NCBI GenBank assembly: GCA_034231615.1
Contig: CM067315.1
Coordinates: forward strand, 11,121,915 to 11,185,914
Origin: Meghimatium bilineatum
Taxonomy: Eukaryota > Mollusca > Gastropoda > Stylommatophora > Philomycidae
Length of the DNA: 64,000 bases
Direction: 5' to 3'
Both the position numbers and the translations under genes were made by a program. Each line of letters opens with the position of its first letter. The first letter of the stretch is position 1. The notes under the pieces were generated by a model. That model was not told the origin of the DNA. It ran no database searches and was given only the letters and a program-made list of their open reading frames with translations. Of this stretch, positions 54,565 to 64,000 are shown piece after piece.

Positions 54565-55560
54565 TTAAATTGCCAGAAATCAAGACACAATTAAGAAATA
54601 ATGCACCGAAAAGTTCAGACCCAGTAAGTCTTATGAAAGCAACACAGAAAACAATAGACACCTGCCCAGAACAATGGATTCATGTCTATACTGATGGGTC
54701 TGCTTTCAAAACTACCATTAAAACAGGTTATGGTGTCTATATGGAATATCCAGACAAAACATCTGATGAGTTGTTTGATGCCTGTGGGGAGATATGTTCT
54801 AACTATGAAGCCGAAATAACAGCACTAGAAGTTGCATTCTACCACCTGAAGACCATATTTGATGCCTTTCAATCAAAAGTTCAAAACATTGTTATTTTCA
54901 CAGATTCTATGTTCGCTCTTCAAGCACTAGAATGTGGTGGACATTGTAAGCCTGAGCTGGTGGAAATATATCACCATGCCAACCAGCTACTTACATTGTT
55001 ATGCAGTGGATATCTGGCCACTCAAACACACCTGGCAATGACAAGGCAGACAGACTAGTAAAGATGGGAGCTCAACAAGAACAGCCATATACATAAACAA
55101 CCATGCACACAATTAAAATGATACTGAAATCTGTGACTAAAGAAAATTGGGTGAACAGATGGGCTATGGGAAACACTGGGAGGGAAATGTATAAATATAT
55201 GACCAGCCCAAATCCTAAAGATAACATCAACCTCCTGGGAAGAAAAGACCAGAGTATCATCTTCCGACTGCACACCACACAACATGTACAGAATTCAACC
55301 ACGACACACAATCCAGAGTGCAGACTGTGCACTCATCCCTATGAAAATGTTGACCGCAACCTTTTTAAATGCACAGCACTGGATGACATCAGGATAATGC
55401 TTCTCCCTCCAGGGCCAGATAAATGGAACACATTACTGGAACATAAATGGAACAGCTGACAAACACATGCATATATCACACAATAGCATTGGGTCAAAGG
55501 GCATGAGCCCATGGACTGCTGGATCAGCAACTAACCAACCAATAAAACTTGCCTAGGAAA
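54565..55560 (+). pseudogene. 5'-truncated LINE: RNase H and C-terminal region
   Basis: EQWIHVYTDGSAFKTTIKTG and IVIFTDSMFALQALE are RNase H motifs. The frame then slips: in another frame come MQWISGHSNTPGNDKADRLV and a stop. At 55,103-55,459 follow FRLHTTQHVQNSTT and CRLCTHPYENVDRNLFKC, the C-terminal cysteine cluster of LINE ORF2s. It is a different lineage from the 15.4-kb LINE. Confidence 0.85.
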
Positions 55561-55899
55561 GAAATTGTGTGAAACATAGACACTATGCATTTTGGCAATT
55601 TAATTAATTTGAGGGTCTCCTTGTTCATATGAAATTTTGCACTGGCCAGCTTTTCGACCATCTGTAAAGACGCAAAAAGCTATAATTTTGTATGTTTTCT
55701 TCTAACTATATCAAGACCTTGTTTTAATGTATTCGGGTAGAGGGTAACTTTGTTTCGTAAAATGGGGTCGTAGATCAGTTTGTTTCTCTAAAATGGGGTC
55801 ATGACTCCAACAATATAATCTTCAACAATTTTATTTACATTAAATATCTATTCTATTTATAAACCTGCACCCATCAGGGTCATAAGGGTGCCACATTGA

Positions 55900-56000
55900 A
55901 ATCTTTAGCATACAGTACCCCCAAGGGGTGAAAATTTTTGAGACTAATGGGAATCGAACCAGGCCCATTCTAGTGGCACCAAATCACCTTGCAAGGTATG
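55900..56000 (-). mobile_element. Possible tRNA-like SINE head, minus strand
   Basis: GGGAATCGAACCAGGCCC is the reverse of a B-box-bearing TTCGATTCCC. Short and uncertain. Confidence 0.3.
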
Positions 56001-56029
56001 GTTTTAACAATACATTTGCGAGAAATGAG

Positions 56030-56400
56030 ATGTTTGAGAAAAGTTAAAAATATCAAACACTGAGACCAACAGAGAAATGAAGATATCAGAGAAGAAATAA
56101 AAACCATCTCCAGACTATATTGAGAGACAGCAAACAAGGTGGTTTAGTCACATCATTAGAATGGAACCAAAGCAACCAGCACTTTGTGCATACAACAGCT
56201 GAAGATCAGGCTACAGGGAACAAGGAAGACCAAGAATTAGATGGATGGAGACAATCAAAGAAACCTTAAAGAGACACATGCTGACAATAGCCAAAGTCTG
56301 ACAACTCCAACTTCACCCACAACATTTAACAACACAATTGGAGGACCCATGTAATAGGACAGCAAAGTACACCACTAAAACTCCCTCTTTGGCACCCCAA
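56030..56400 (+). mobile_element. LINE 3' fragment, degenerate
   Basis: RQQTRWFSHIIRMEPKQPA and REQGRPRIRWMETIKETLK recall the RWFGHV.RM ... GRPR.RW segment, with stops. Confidence 0.6.
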
Positions 56401-56689
56401 TCATGAAGCCCTGATTGTTTCCATTCATGGACAGTAGGGTTAGTAAAGCTCCATCAAGAGGTTTCTTCAGCTCTAATATTTTTATTTTCCACTCTTCATA
56501 TTCCACTACTGAAGTCATTTGTTGATGCTTATCTGCAGTCTGTTCTACTTTCTGTCTTTTTTATCTCTCATTATCTGAAAATTAGAAAAGTTAAAAAAAG
56601 GGTTCAATAGTTGTAGAGGATTGACTTCACTGTACTCGGTTTCCATATATACTCATCACTCTCAACAAAGTGGCATGCTGCAGGCCAAT

Positions 56690-56860
56690 AGTACCACTCA
56701 TAGCACGTAACTCCATAGCTTCAAGTGATAACCCACAGGGATCTCTGAAAAAATCCACTTTATACACAAAATGACATGAGTCAGATTCGAACTCAAGACT
56801 TCTTGAACTCAAGGCGAACAGCTTAACCCCATTACACTAGGGAGATCCCCCTGAAAATGA
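56690..56860 (-). mobile_element. tRNA-derived SINE head, minus strand
   Basis: On the minus strand it reads TCCCTAGTGTAATGGGGTTA ... GAGTTCGAATCTGACTC, an A-box-like start and TTCGAAT B-box in tRNA spacing. It has an extra GG in the D-arm and no good acceptor stem, so it is not a working tRNA gene. Confidence 0.5.
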
Positions 56861-56959
56861 GAAAGTTGTGACAAATCTTCAAATTAATAATATTGACTTT
56901 AATTAATGTTTATTTGGGTCAGTACACATCACAGCCAGCCCCTGGTCATGGATATGAAG

Positions 56960-57336
56960 ATTTAGTTGCCCCCAGTATGTTGACAGGATCTTAAAGTGTT
57001 GCGCAGAATAGCAAAACTATGACCTGTCATGTATGTTGTTAAAGATGAATAAGGAAATGTGGGGTTGGCTTGACCCATCCTATAGAATACTAAAGTAACC
57101 CAGAAGTCATTCTGAAGATGGAATGTGTCGCAGAAAGATGAGATATCGCAGATAAACTGTAAACCACACATAATGAACTCAGTTCTCTAGACTCATTCTT
57201 TGACATGGCTTTATGGTCACTTTGACCCATGTGATAGGATAGAAAAGTACACCCCTAAAGCTCCTTAGCTGTCTCTTACAACATGCATAGCAGGTCACAA
57301 GGTTGCTATGCTTTGATCCCCTTTTGGGCATCAGCA
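56960..57336. mobile_element. Two SINE family A copies in inverted orientation
   Basis: Plus copy 56,970-57,195 (GTATGTTGACAGGATCTTAA to CTCTAGACTCAT) abuts a minus copy 57,200-57,336 (GACATGGCTTTATGGTCACT to CCCCTTTTGGGCATC). Confidence 0.7.
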
Positions 57337-57629
57337 GATCAATAGAATAATGTCATGTCTGTCCTTGTCTGGAACAGGTGCCTATGTAATAGTTAATCTA
57401 TAAGCAGAAAATAGAATGAACTCAGAAATTATGCACAGGTTCATTGAAAGTTTGTGTACACAGTTTTCATGTAGTCAATAATTTTACATCACTTGCAGAG
57501 CGTGTCGCCACAAATTACAAAAATGGCTAATGTTAGTGAAATTATGCCATGATTTAATGAGAAGGGATAATGCTAGAGTTTGGAGGGGAGAGGTGTTAGG
57601 CGCAGTGTTAAAACTAATTCTGAGGAGCA

Positions 57630-57890
57630 CAGTAGCCTAGTTGATAGTGAGCTTGCTTGCTATCACTGGATTACAGCATACCAGGTTCGAAACCTTGTCC
57701 GGACAAACAAAAATTCCAGTTGTGATTTCTAGCCGGACACGACCACTCCTCGTGTCGACTCAGCTGTAATAGGGTACCTGACACATGAGTTAGGGAAGGT
57801 AAAGACAGTAAGAAAGGGAACTGGCCACCTCAATTAATAGCTGCTGTGGCTTAGTGCATGAAGTTATATTCATCCGTGACATCAGGTGGC
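57630..57890 (+). mobile_element. tRNA-derived SINE (family D) with exact B-box
   Basis: The head TAGCCTAGTTGATAGTGAGC is followed by GGTTCGAAACC at 57,684-57,694, an exact match to the pol III B-box GGTTCGANNCC. The body shares GGGAACTGGCCACCTC with the minus copies at 10.4 and 24.4 kb. Confidence 0.75.
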
Positions 57891-58119
57891 TGCCATGGGG
57901 CCTACCTTTACCTACAACTAATTCTATCCCTACCCCCTCCTGCTGTGTTTCAAAAACTGTGTTCTTCCTATTTTCGTTAATTATTTCCCTGGCTTCAAAC
58001 TACTAAACAATTGTATTCTGCAATGTCACAAACTATTAAAAAATTGTGACCAGATAATTCTTTAAAAACTATGAGCGCTGTAAACATTGGTAGGCACACG
58101 TTCCAGGCATGAACCGTTA

Positions 58120-58280
58120 CTTCTTCTGCATTCATTCTCAAACTCTTGTAAACTAGCAGGATGTATTCTGGAGAACAGAATCTGCCAAATCAAGGTTTAC
58201 AGCTGTCTGAGATATCTGCTCCTTTCAGTACAACAAACCAAATTTAGTACAGCTTTGTGGGTCACTGACGTCACATGGGT
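58120..58280 (-). mobile_element. SINE family A fragment, minus strand
   Basis: CTTCTGCATTCATTCTCAAA to GGGTCACTGACGTCACATGG. Confidence 0.7.
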
Positions 58281-58299
58281 CCATTCATTATTTGTGGTT

Positions 58300-58670
58300 T
58301 AAATAAAAATTACTCCCATGGTTAAACCAGACATGAGAAAATTGGATACCAGGGCTCAAACTCTGGGAAGGTGCCATATTAATTTAGCAAGTGTTGTTGA
58401 GGACCCTCTTCAGGCGGTTTCTGGTCTTTTTCTTCATTCCAAAACTTCCAATGGATATCTCTTGCAGCAGAACAATGGTCCTACTAAATTTCCAGCAGAA
58501 TTTAGTCCAGAGAATGGAAATTCTCTGCGTTGAGTCACCGTTTTATTTACACCAATAATACGACACATCCATCTTCGATGGGGGTTTCTGGTCAACCACT
58601 GACTAGACAGATGAGAACTTATGGGAAACCGTGTGTTATGACACTGGTTCATAACTCATATTACCTTTAC
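58300..58670 (+). mobile_element. Dispersed repeat C, split by a SINE B
   Basis: GACATGAGAAAATTGGATAC to CAGGCGGTTTCTGGTC, then after the SINE GTCAACCACTGACTAGACAG to GGTTCATAACTCATATTAC. Confidence 0.75.
58427..58582 (-). mobile_element. SINE family B copy, minus, nested in repeat C with 11-bp duplication
   Basis: GGTTTCTGGTC occurs at 58,416-58,426 and 58,583-58,593. The insert starts TTTTTCTTCATTCC and ends CATCCATCTTCGATGG. Confidence 0.88.
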
Positions 58671-58714
58671 CTTTTACAGTTGATCCCAAATCGTCATTAT
58701 CGACTATTACGGAC

Positions 58715-58795
58715 GAACATGACAGGATGATCATGCAGTCTCCGGATTGCATCCTGCTAATATGCAGGAGTTTAAGAACGAACACAGAAGAAGAG
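58715..58795 (+). mobile_element. SINE family A 3' fragment
   Basis: GCAGTCTCCGGATTGCATCC to GAACGAACACAGAAGAAGA. Confidence 0.65.
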
Positions 58796-58864
58796 TGCCC
58801 AAAGAGCACTAGAAAACACTTCAAGCGAATGGATTCATCAAACTCTGTGGTCTGTATCAAAAGA

Positions 58865-59040
58865 TGAAAAAAAAACATCTGCCAACTGGGTAAGATGGTC
58901 TGCCAAAATTAATTAACATCTTTCTGTAGATATCCGTCTCTATAGGCCAGCGTTCCTCCTTTAACTGATTTAGTGAAATGCAGTCTTGCAGGATATGTTC
59001 CATTGTCTGCCCACATGGACACAGATGTAATGTTACCAGT
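58865..59040 (-). mobile_element. LINE 3' fragment, minus strand
   Basis: CPCGQTMEHILQDCISLNQL and RWPIETDIYRKMLINFGRPS resemble the C-terminus of the 15.4-kb LINE (CPC....TPEHILQTCP...WPQETDL). Confidence 0.75.
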
Positions 59041-59374
59041 CTTGGATAAATATATAGTATAAGAAATATAACAAAATAGAGGACAACAAATACACTGATA
59101 TTGTTACTACCTTGAATTTGAGCTTCTACGACCTCCAACAAACTCCTCTTTGTACTTTTTACTTGTGGACTTTTGTCTGTGGATTGATGATTTATTCATT
59201 GCAGACATTTAATATTTACTTTCATAATACAAAAAGAGTCATAGAATAGAAGAGATCAAACATTTTTAAAAGATGTAGAGTTTCAGTTTTACTTACATCA
59301 AATATTGACAGACAGTTAATCCGTAGTAATAAATGAATAGGCAAAAAAGATTCTGGCAAGAACCTTCTTCGCCC

Positions 59375-59640
59375 TTGTTGTCCGGCCTGAAAGGGGAGAA
59401 AATAATAGTGAATATTTTACATGTCATGCATGTTGTAAGAGGTGATTCAGGCTTTTAGGGGGTCGAGTTGGCTGTCACATCCCTTACAGGGTCAAATGAC
59501 ACAGAAACTATGCTAAAGTCAAATGTGTCAGGACCAATGGCCAAGATATCACAGCCAAGTTGCAAGCCATGACACAATGCATTTAATTCTCCAGACTACA
59601 TCCTGTTAATCTGAAGGAGTTTGAAAAAGAATGCAGAAGA
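59375..59640 (+). mobile_element. SINE family A copy
   Basis: TTGTTGTCCGGCCTGAAAGG to AAAGAATGCAGAAGAAAAG. Confidence 0.85.
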
Positions 59641-59664
59641 AAAGGGCCTCCTTAATATGACACT

Positions 59665-59870
59665 GGAGAAATTATGATGGTTGCACAGAACAGAGAGTAG
59701 CAGTGCTTGATGATGGTTGCACAGAACAGAGAGTAGCAGTGCTTGATGATGGTTGCACAGAACAGAGAGTAGCAGTGCTTGATGATGGTTGCGCAGAAGA
59801 GAGAGTAGCAGTGCTTGATGATGGTTGCACAGAACAGAGAGTAGAAGTGCTTGATGATGTTCTGCTAAAG
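59665..59870. repeat. 36-bp tandem repeat, five to six copies
   Basis: TGATGATGGTTGCACAGAAC then AGAGAGTAGCAGTGCT. The unit is 12 codons and stays open in one frame (LDDGCTEQRVAV), but no other coding sign is present. Confidence 0.9.
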
Positions 59871-60064
59871 AAATATCACATTAAAGAAGCTATTGGTTAA
59901 TCCATGTTATTATACTTCAAGGCAAACCCACAATTCTAAATCTCCCTGAGAAGATGTCAAAGAATATGCTTGCTGATAGTCCCCATGGCTAGCTAGCTGG
60001 ATAAACACTCTTAATTCTACTCGACGTGTTCTCAGTTCTATTTATACCATAAATAATATTGAAT

Positions 60065-60350
60065 TGCCGCCCATGTGTTACCGAGGTCTGGGAGGAAAGT
60101 AAAGAACAGCAACATTGTTTACCTTCCATGCATGTTGTAAGAGGCGACTAAGGAGGTTATCGGATGGAGTTGGCTGTCCCATTCCATATAGGGTCAACAT
60201 GACTCAAAGCTATGCTAAAGTCATATGTGTCAGACTGAAAGGCGCAGATATTGCATCATTGCTGTAAACCATGACACAACGCATTCCATTCTCCGGACTA
60301 CATCCTGCTAATCTGCAGGAGTTTGAGAATGAATACAGAAGAAGAAGAGC
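60065..60350 (+). mobile_element. SINE family A copy, near full length
   Basis: GCCGCCCATGTGTTACCGAG to GAATACAGAAGAAGAAG. Confidence 0.9.
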
Positions 60351-60599
60351 AATCTATAAAGCACATGTGCAGGTCAGTTGAAAATTCCCTATACTTTTCT
60401 ATGATTAAATCTCATGTTAAGAATGTGATCTCTTGTTCCTCTACCTGATCTGAATCCGGCCTGTGTTTCGTTTTTTTTCCATCTCTAATTTTATTTTGAC
60501 TCATTGCAATTTGATGTTTAGCATTATCTTACTTGCTTGACTTATAAGTTCAGTAATTTGAGCATATCTGAAGGTCACTTTTTTTTAGGGGAGGGGTAT

Positions 60600-60824
60600 T
60601 TATGTTGTTTTTGCCTATTCCTTTGGTCAAGTGTCACTTTCCCATATTTTGCAGTAAGAGTTTGTGGTAGATCTTGATTCCAGCCTTGTCCCCTACGTGT
60701 ATCATTTCTGTTGTTAAACCATTGTTTCCTGGGGCTTTTTCTTTCTTTATACTTTCTATTGCGTATATTACTTCTTTCTTTGTATGTTTAAGCTCTTTCT
60801 CATATTCATTTATTGATCACAACC
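60600..60824 (-). mobile_element. Reverse transcriptase fragment, minus strand
   Basis: EVIYAIESIKKEKAPGNNGL and TTEMIHVGDKAGIKIYHKLL match the start of LINE RT domains (I..lK..KAPG.DGi..E.i). It is interrupted by the 5' end of the next LINE. Confidence 0.7.
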
Positions 60825-63800
60825 CCATCGAGACCAGCACCGTGCAGAGGTGATGGGGCTTAGTTCAGCCATCAGGGGCTGGAAACTAAGACTGGTCGGG
60901 CAGTCCCACTCGAGCAGGACCATAGTCCTGCCCTAGTAAGCAGAGTGCTGAAGACGGAGGCATCCAGCCAAAAGGCGCACAGATAATCAGGATGCCACGC
61001 ACATAACACAATGGAAACATGTCTACATCTAGAAATAGTTATGGTGCCTGCCCTGTGGCGGACGTTCAGGCAGGGACGGTGCCGGGCCCTATACCTCGAA
61101 AGGGCCCAACCTCAGTTACTGGAAGTCCTTCTCAATTGCCCCGAGGAGCCAGGAGGCAAGGGAATAGAGCTACTGGCCAAACAAACAAACAACCAATAAA
61201 AATAATGCACTGGAATGCTGAGGGTGTCAACAGTAAAAGAGATGGATACAGCAAAAAATTGGAACTTGAAAATGTCCTCAGTGAAGAACAAGTTAGTATA
61301 TGCTGTATCCAAGAAACACACCTCAGCAGCGACATAGCCTTCAAAATCAGAGGCTACCAGTGCTACCGGTCTGACAGAAAGGACAGGCGAAAGGGTGGAA
61401 TTCTGACACTTGTTAAAAACAATATCAGCGCATGTCAGCTTGAAGTATATATGGAAGGGGCAGAATACCAGATGCTCCACCTAAAAACAGACAGTGCAGA
61501 ATTCCATCTCCTGAACTACTACTGCCCAAATGATAAACCATTGGCACTAGACACAATTCCAGACAAAGAGAGACTTATGGTGTGTGGTGACTTCAACAGC
61601 CACTCTCAGAGCTGGGGCTACGATCATATCGACAAGAGAGGTGAGGAACTTGAGAGCTGGCAGGATGAAAATAATCTCATCCTTATTAACCAGCCAGCAG
61701 ACTCGCCAACCTTCTACTCGAGAGCATGGCACACCACCTCTACACCAGACCTGGCATTCCACTCACCTGGCTTGGAATGGAACATCACACGTGTTGTTGG
61801 AAAGCAGCTTGGAGGTAGTGACCACAGACCAGTATTTCTGGAAATCCACAATGAATTTTCCAAGGACAGCAGCACGCTCACTAGGTGGAACTATAAAAGG
61901 GCAGACTGGAAAATGTACCAGCATTTAACCAGTGTTCTAGCTAAGGACATGAACTTGGACAAAGACATCAATAGAGCAGTGAGTGAATTTAATAGATGTA
62001 TACTACAAGCTGCTAGTAAAACCATACCCAGGGGGGCACGCAAAAACTACAAACCCTACTGGAATGATGAACTGGAAAAGCTGCAAAATGAGATGGAAAC
62101 ATCTAGACAGCAGGCTGAGAACAGACCTAGCCAAGAACATCACAACAAATATCAGCAAACAAAGGCTAAATTTCAAAGAGCCAAGTTACAAGCCAGGCGG
62201 AGCAGCTGGAAAGAAAAAACAGAGTCGCTGAACCTAGAAAGGGATACTAGGAAATTATGGAAACTTGTAAAACAACTAAATGATGAAGGTACAGGGAGAA
62301 ATAAGAGGATCACACTTTATAAAGATAGAAACATTTTAACAGGTAAACATGCAGCTGATTACTTTGCAGATTCCTTTGCAGAAGACAATAACGTCAAAGT
62401 CAGCCCAGACAAACAACAGGAGGTTCGAGAGAACCAGAAAAATATTGGACAAGGCGAACCTATACCTGACGTCATGGAGGCACCAATCACAATGAGAGAA
62501 CTGGAGCATGCAATATCCAAATTGAAAATGAAAAAGTCCCCTGGAGCTGATGGAGTGTCCAATGAAATGATTAGAAACCTGGGAATTGCAGCAAGAGCAA
62601 AGCTACTGCAGATCTTTAACACAAGCTGGTCCACAGGTAATGTACCACAGGCGTGGAGAGAAGCAATAATGATACCACTCCTCAAATCAGGAAAAGATGG
62701 CAACACAGTCTCCAACTACAGGCCCATCAGCCTCACAAGCTGTCTATGTAAAACAATGGAACGCATTATCAATCTTAGGATGCAGTGGTACCTTGAAAGT
62801 GAAAACCTTCTGGTATCACAGCAAGCAGGTTTCAGACAGTGCTACTCTACTGAAGATCAGGCAACCTACCTCTCCCAAGAGATTGAGGATGCCTTCCAAG
62901 AAAAGAAACTGGTTCTAGCAGCATGGATAGACCTCAGGAAAGCATTTGATAAGGTCTGGAAAGAAGGGCTCCTAAAGAAATTGCGAAATTGCAGGGTTAG
63001 CTCAAGAATGTACAAATGGGTAAAAGCATACCTGCATAATAGAAGAGCCAGGGTACAATTAGATGGTCGCAAGAGCAAGAAAGTTCTACTGCGTCATGGA
63101 GTCCCCCAGGGAGGAGTCCTGTCACCCACACTTTTCTTGGTTTACATCAATGACCTAGTTGCTGAACTACCACACGGGATCAAAGTGGCAATGTATGCTG
63201 ACGACCTGGTGATCTGGTGCACGGAAGAACATGCAACAGTGGCCACTAAACAAATACAAAGAGCTATCGATGCCCTAACCTTATGGGCAAATAGATGGTG
63301 CGTCAGCATTAACACAGATAAGTGCAGCACTACACTCTTTACCCTCTCACCAAAACAAAAAGCTGGTCATATCAAGATAGATGGAGAGCTCTTGAAAGAA
63401 GACAAACAACCCACATACCTCGGAGTTACTTTTGATGATAAGCTGACATGGAAGCAGCACATAAACAAAGCAACAACAAAAGCCAGGAGGAAGCTAGCTA
63501 TCCTGAGAAAACTAAGTGGAACCACATGGGGAGCCAGTGGAAATATACTCAGTAAAGTTTATCAGCAAGGCATAAGACCACACCTGGAATATGGTTCAGC
63601 TGCGTGGTGTCCTGCATCAAACACAACATTACAAGATCTAGATAAAGTGCAAAACCAGGCACTTAGAATAATGTTGGGAGCAATGAAATCAACACCCATA
63701 GCAGAGATGCAGAAAATGGGAAGAATGCAAACACTTGGCGAACGCAGAGACACAAAAGTACTAATTCAGGCAGAAAAGTTTCAGTGTATGCCAAGTCATC

Positions 63801-64000
63801 CAATGAAGGAAAGATTCCAAAATCTAGCAATGGGACGACTGAAAAGAAGCAGCTTTATCCATCAAGCTAAACGACTCCGCAGACAACTTACAGACCTACC
63901 TGAAGTTGACAGCCCCTTAAGGCCTGTACCAGAACAAACCCCGTGGAGTGAAAGGCATGGAATGCCAATATACATTCAGACCCATGTGAAAGGAATACTA
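60825..64000 (+). mobile_element. Second APE-RT non-LTR retrotransposon, runs off the window
   Basis: The 5' region from about 60,825 has no long ORF before ORF2. The protein segment NRATGQTNKQPIKIMHWN resembles SRATGQTNHDNKNTIKIMQW of the 15.4-kb LINE, so the two belong to one broad group but are clearly separate families. The RNase H and 3' end lie beyond the window. Confidence 0.88.
61019..64000 (+). CDS. LINE ORF2, partial: endonuclease and reverse transcriptase, open to the window end
   Basis: Read from the ATG at 61,019 I found no stop over about 990 codons in the parts checked. Domains in order: endonuclease with CCIQETHLSS, VCGDFNSHSQSWG and GGSDHRPVF; RT with KSPGADGVSNEMI, YRPISLTSCLCKTMERII, RKAFDKVW, HGVPQGGVLSPTLFLVYIND and catalytic MYADDLVIW; then YLGVTFDDKLTWKQHI of the thumb region. 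The true start could lie a little upstream. It appears to be a young copy. Confidence 0.88.
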   Translation, partial: MSTSRNSYGACPVADVQAGTVPGPIPRKGPTSVTGSPSQLPRGARRQGNRATGQTNKQPIKIMHWNAEGVNSKRDGYSKKLELENVLSEEQVSICCIQETHLSSDIAFKIRGYQCYRSDRKDRRKGGILTLVKNNISACQLEVYMEGAEYQMLHLKTDSAEFHLLNYYCPNDKPLALDTIPDKERLMVCGDFNSHSQSWGYDHIDKRGEELESWQDENNLILINQPADSPTFYSRAWHTTSTPDLAFHSPGLEWNITRVVGKQLGGSDHRPVFLEIHNEFSKDSSTLTRWNYKRADWKMYQHLTSVLAKDMNLDKDINRAVSEFNRCILQAASKTIPRGARKNYKPYWNDELEKLQNEMETSRQQAENRPSQEHHNKYQQTKAKFQRAKLQARRSSWKEKTESLNLERDTRKLWKLVKQLNDEGTGRNKRITLYKDRNILTGKHAADYFADSFAEDNNVKVSPDKQQEVRENQKNIGQGEPIPDVMEAPITMRELEHAISKLKMKKSPGADGVSNEMIRNLGIAARAKLLQIFNTSWSTGNVPQAWREAIMIPLLKSGKDGNTVSNYRPISLTSCLCKTMERIINLRMQWYLESENLLVSQQAGFRQCYSTEDQATYLSQEIEDAFQEKKLVLAAWIDLRKAFDKVWKEGLLKKLRNCRVSSRMYKWVKAYLHNRRARVQLDGRKSKKVLLRHGVPQGGVLSPTLFLVYINDLVAELPHGIKVAMYADDLVIWCTEEHATVATKQIQRAIDALTLWANRWCVSINTDKCSTTLFTLSPKQKAGHIKIDGELLKEDKQPTYLGVTFDDKLTWKQHINKATTKARRKLAILRKLSGTTWGASGNILSKVYQQGIRPHLEYGSAAWCPASNTTLQDLDKVQNQALRIMLGAMKSTPIAEMQKMGRMQTLGERRDTKVLIQAEKFQCMPSHPMKERFQNLAMGRLKRSSFIHQAKRLRRQLTDLPEVDSPLRPVPEQTPWSERHGMPIYIQTHVKGIL

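Noticed and set aside
56760..56860. tRNA gene on the minus strand
   Set aside because: A- and B-box-like text is present, but the acceptor stem does not pair and the D-arm has extra bases; it is a SINE head.
41493..61000. DNMT1 catalytic exons (PCQGFS, ENV and later motifs) downstream of the minisatellite
   Set aside because: Looked for on the + strand by motif and not found; only cathepsin D exons and repeats occur.

Overview
This is a piece of an animal nuclear genome: AT-rich, intron-rich and very dense in transposable elements. Invertebrate-style exons of two single-copy gene families are present, along with many non-LTR retrotransposons, SINEs, a mariner and long minisatellites. The exon sequences and repeat style fit a lophotrochozoan, perhaps a mollusc. 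That is inference; nothing in the window fixes the species.

The left part (1 to about 10.7 kb) has no firm gene. It holds a repeat with internal ~107-bp subrepeats, a hAT-like transposase remnant, an AT-rich tandem repeat split by a 986-bp element with inverted ends and an 8-bp duplication, and a CpG-bearing segment with a YY1-type motif that may be a promoter.

From 10.7 to 41.5 kb the + strand carries the exons of a DNMT1 maintenance DNA methyltransferase: N-terminal region, PCNA-interacting box, RFTS domain, two BAH domains, the Gly-Lys linker and the first catalytic motif. This copy looks broken. A 4.4-kb non-LTR retrotransposon with an open 1295-codon ORF sits antisense inside one coding exon, flanked by an exact 11-bp duplication. 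The CXXC zinc-finger exons are absent. Frame or phase breaks appear in the BAH region. Motif I has lost a conserved glycine, and motifs IV-X are absent.

The intron after motif I is a ~6.4-kb array of a ~37-bp minisatellite (41.5-47.9 kb). Right after it come two exons of another gene, a cathepsin D-like aspartic protease, whose N-terminal half and last exon I cannot find. The minisatellite therefore separates a DNMT1 without its tail from a cathepsin D without its head, which points to a rearrangement or an assembly join.

From 51 to 64 kb there are LINE and SINE remnants, a 20-bp array that resembles splice acceptors, and at the right edge a second LINE of the same broad group whose ORF2 is open to the end of the window.

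The dominant SINE families (called A and B here) end in a CGCAGAAGAAGAA-type tail. The LINE inside the DNMT1 exon ends the same way, and several SINE copies have 11-bp duplications like it. This suggests the LINE group mobilises the SINEs.
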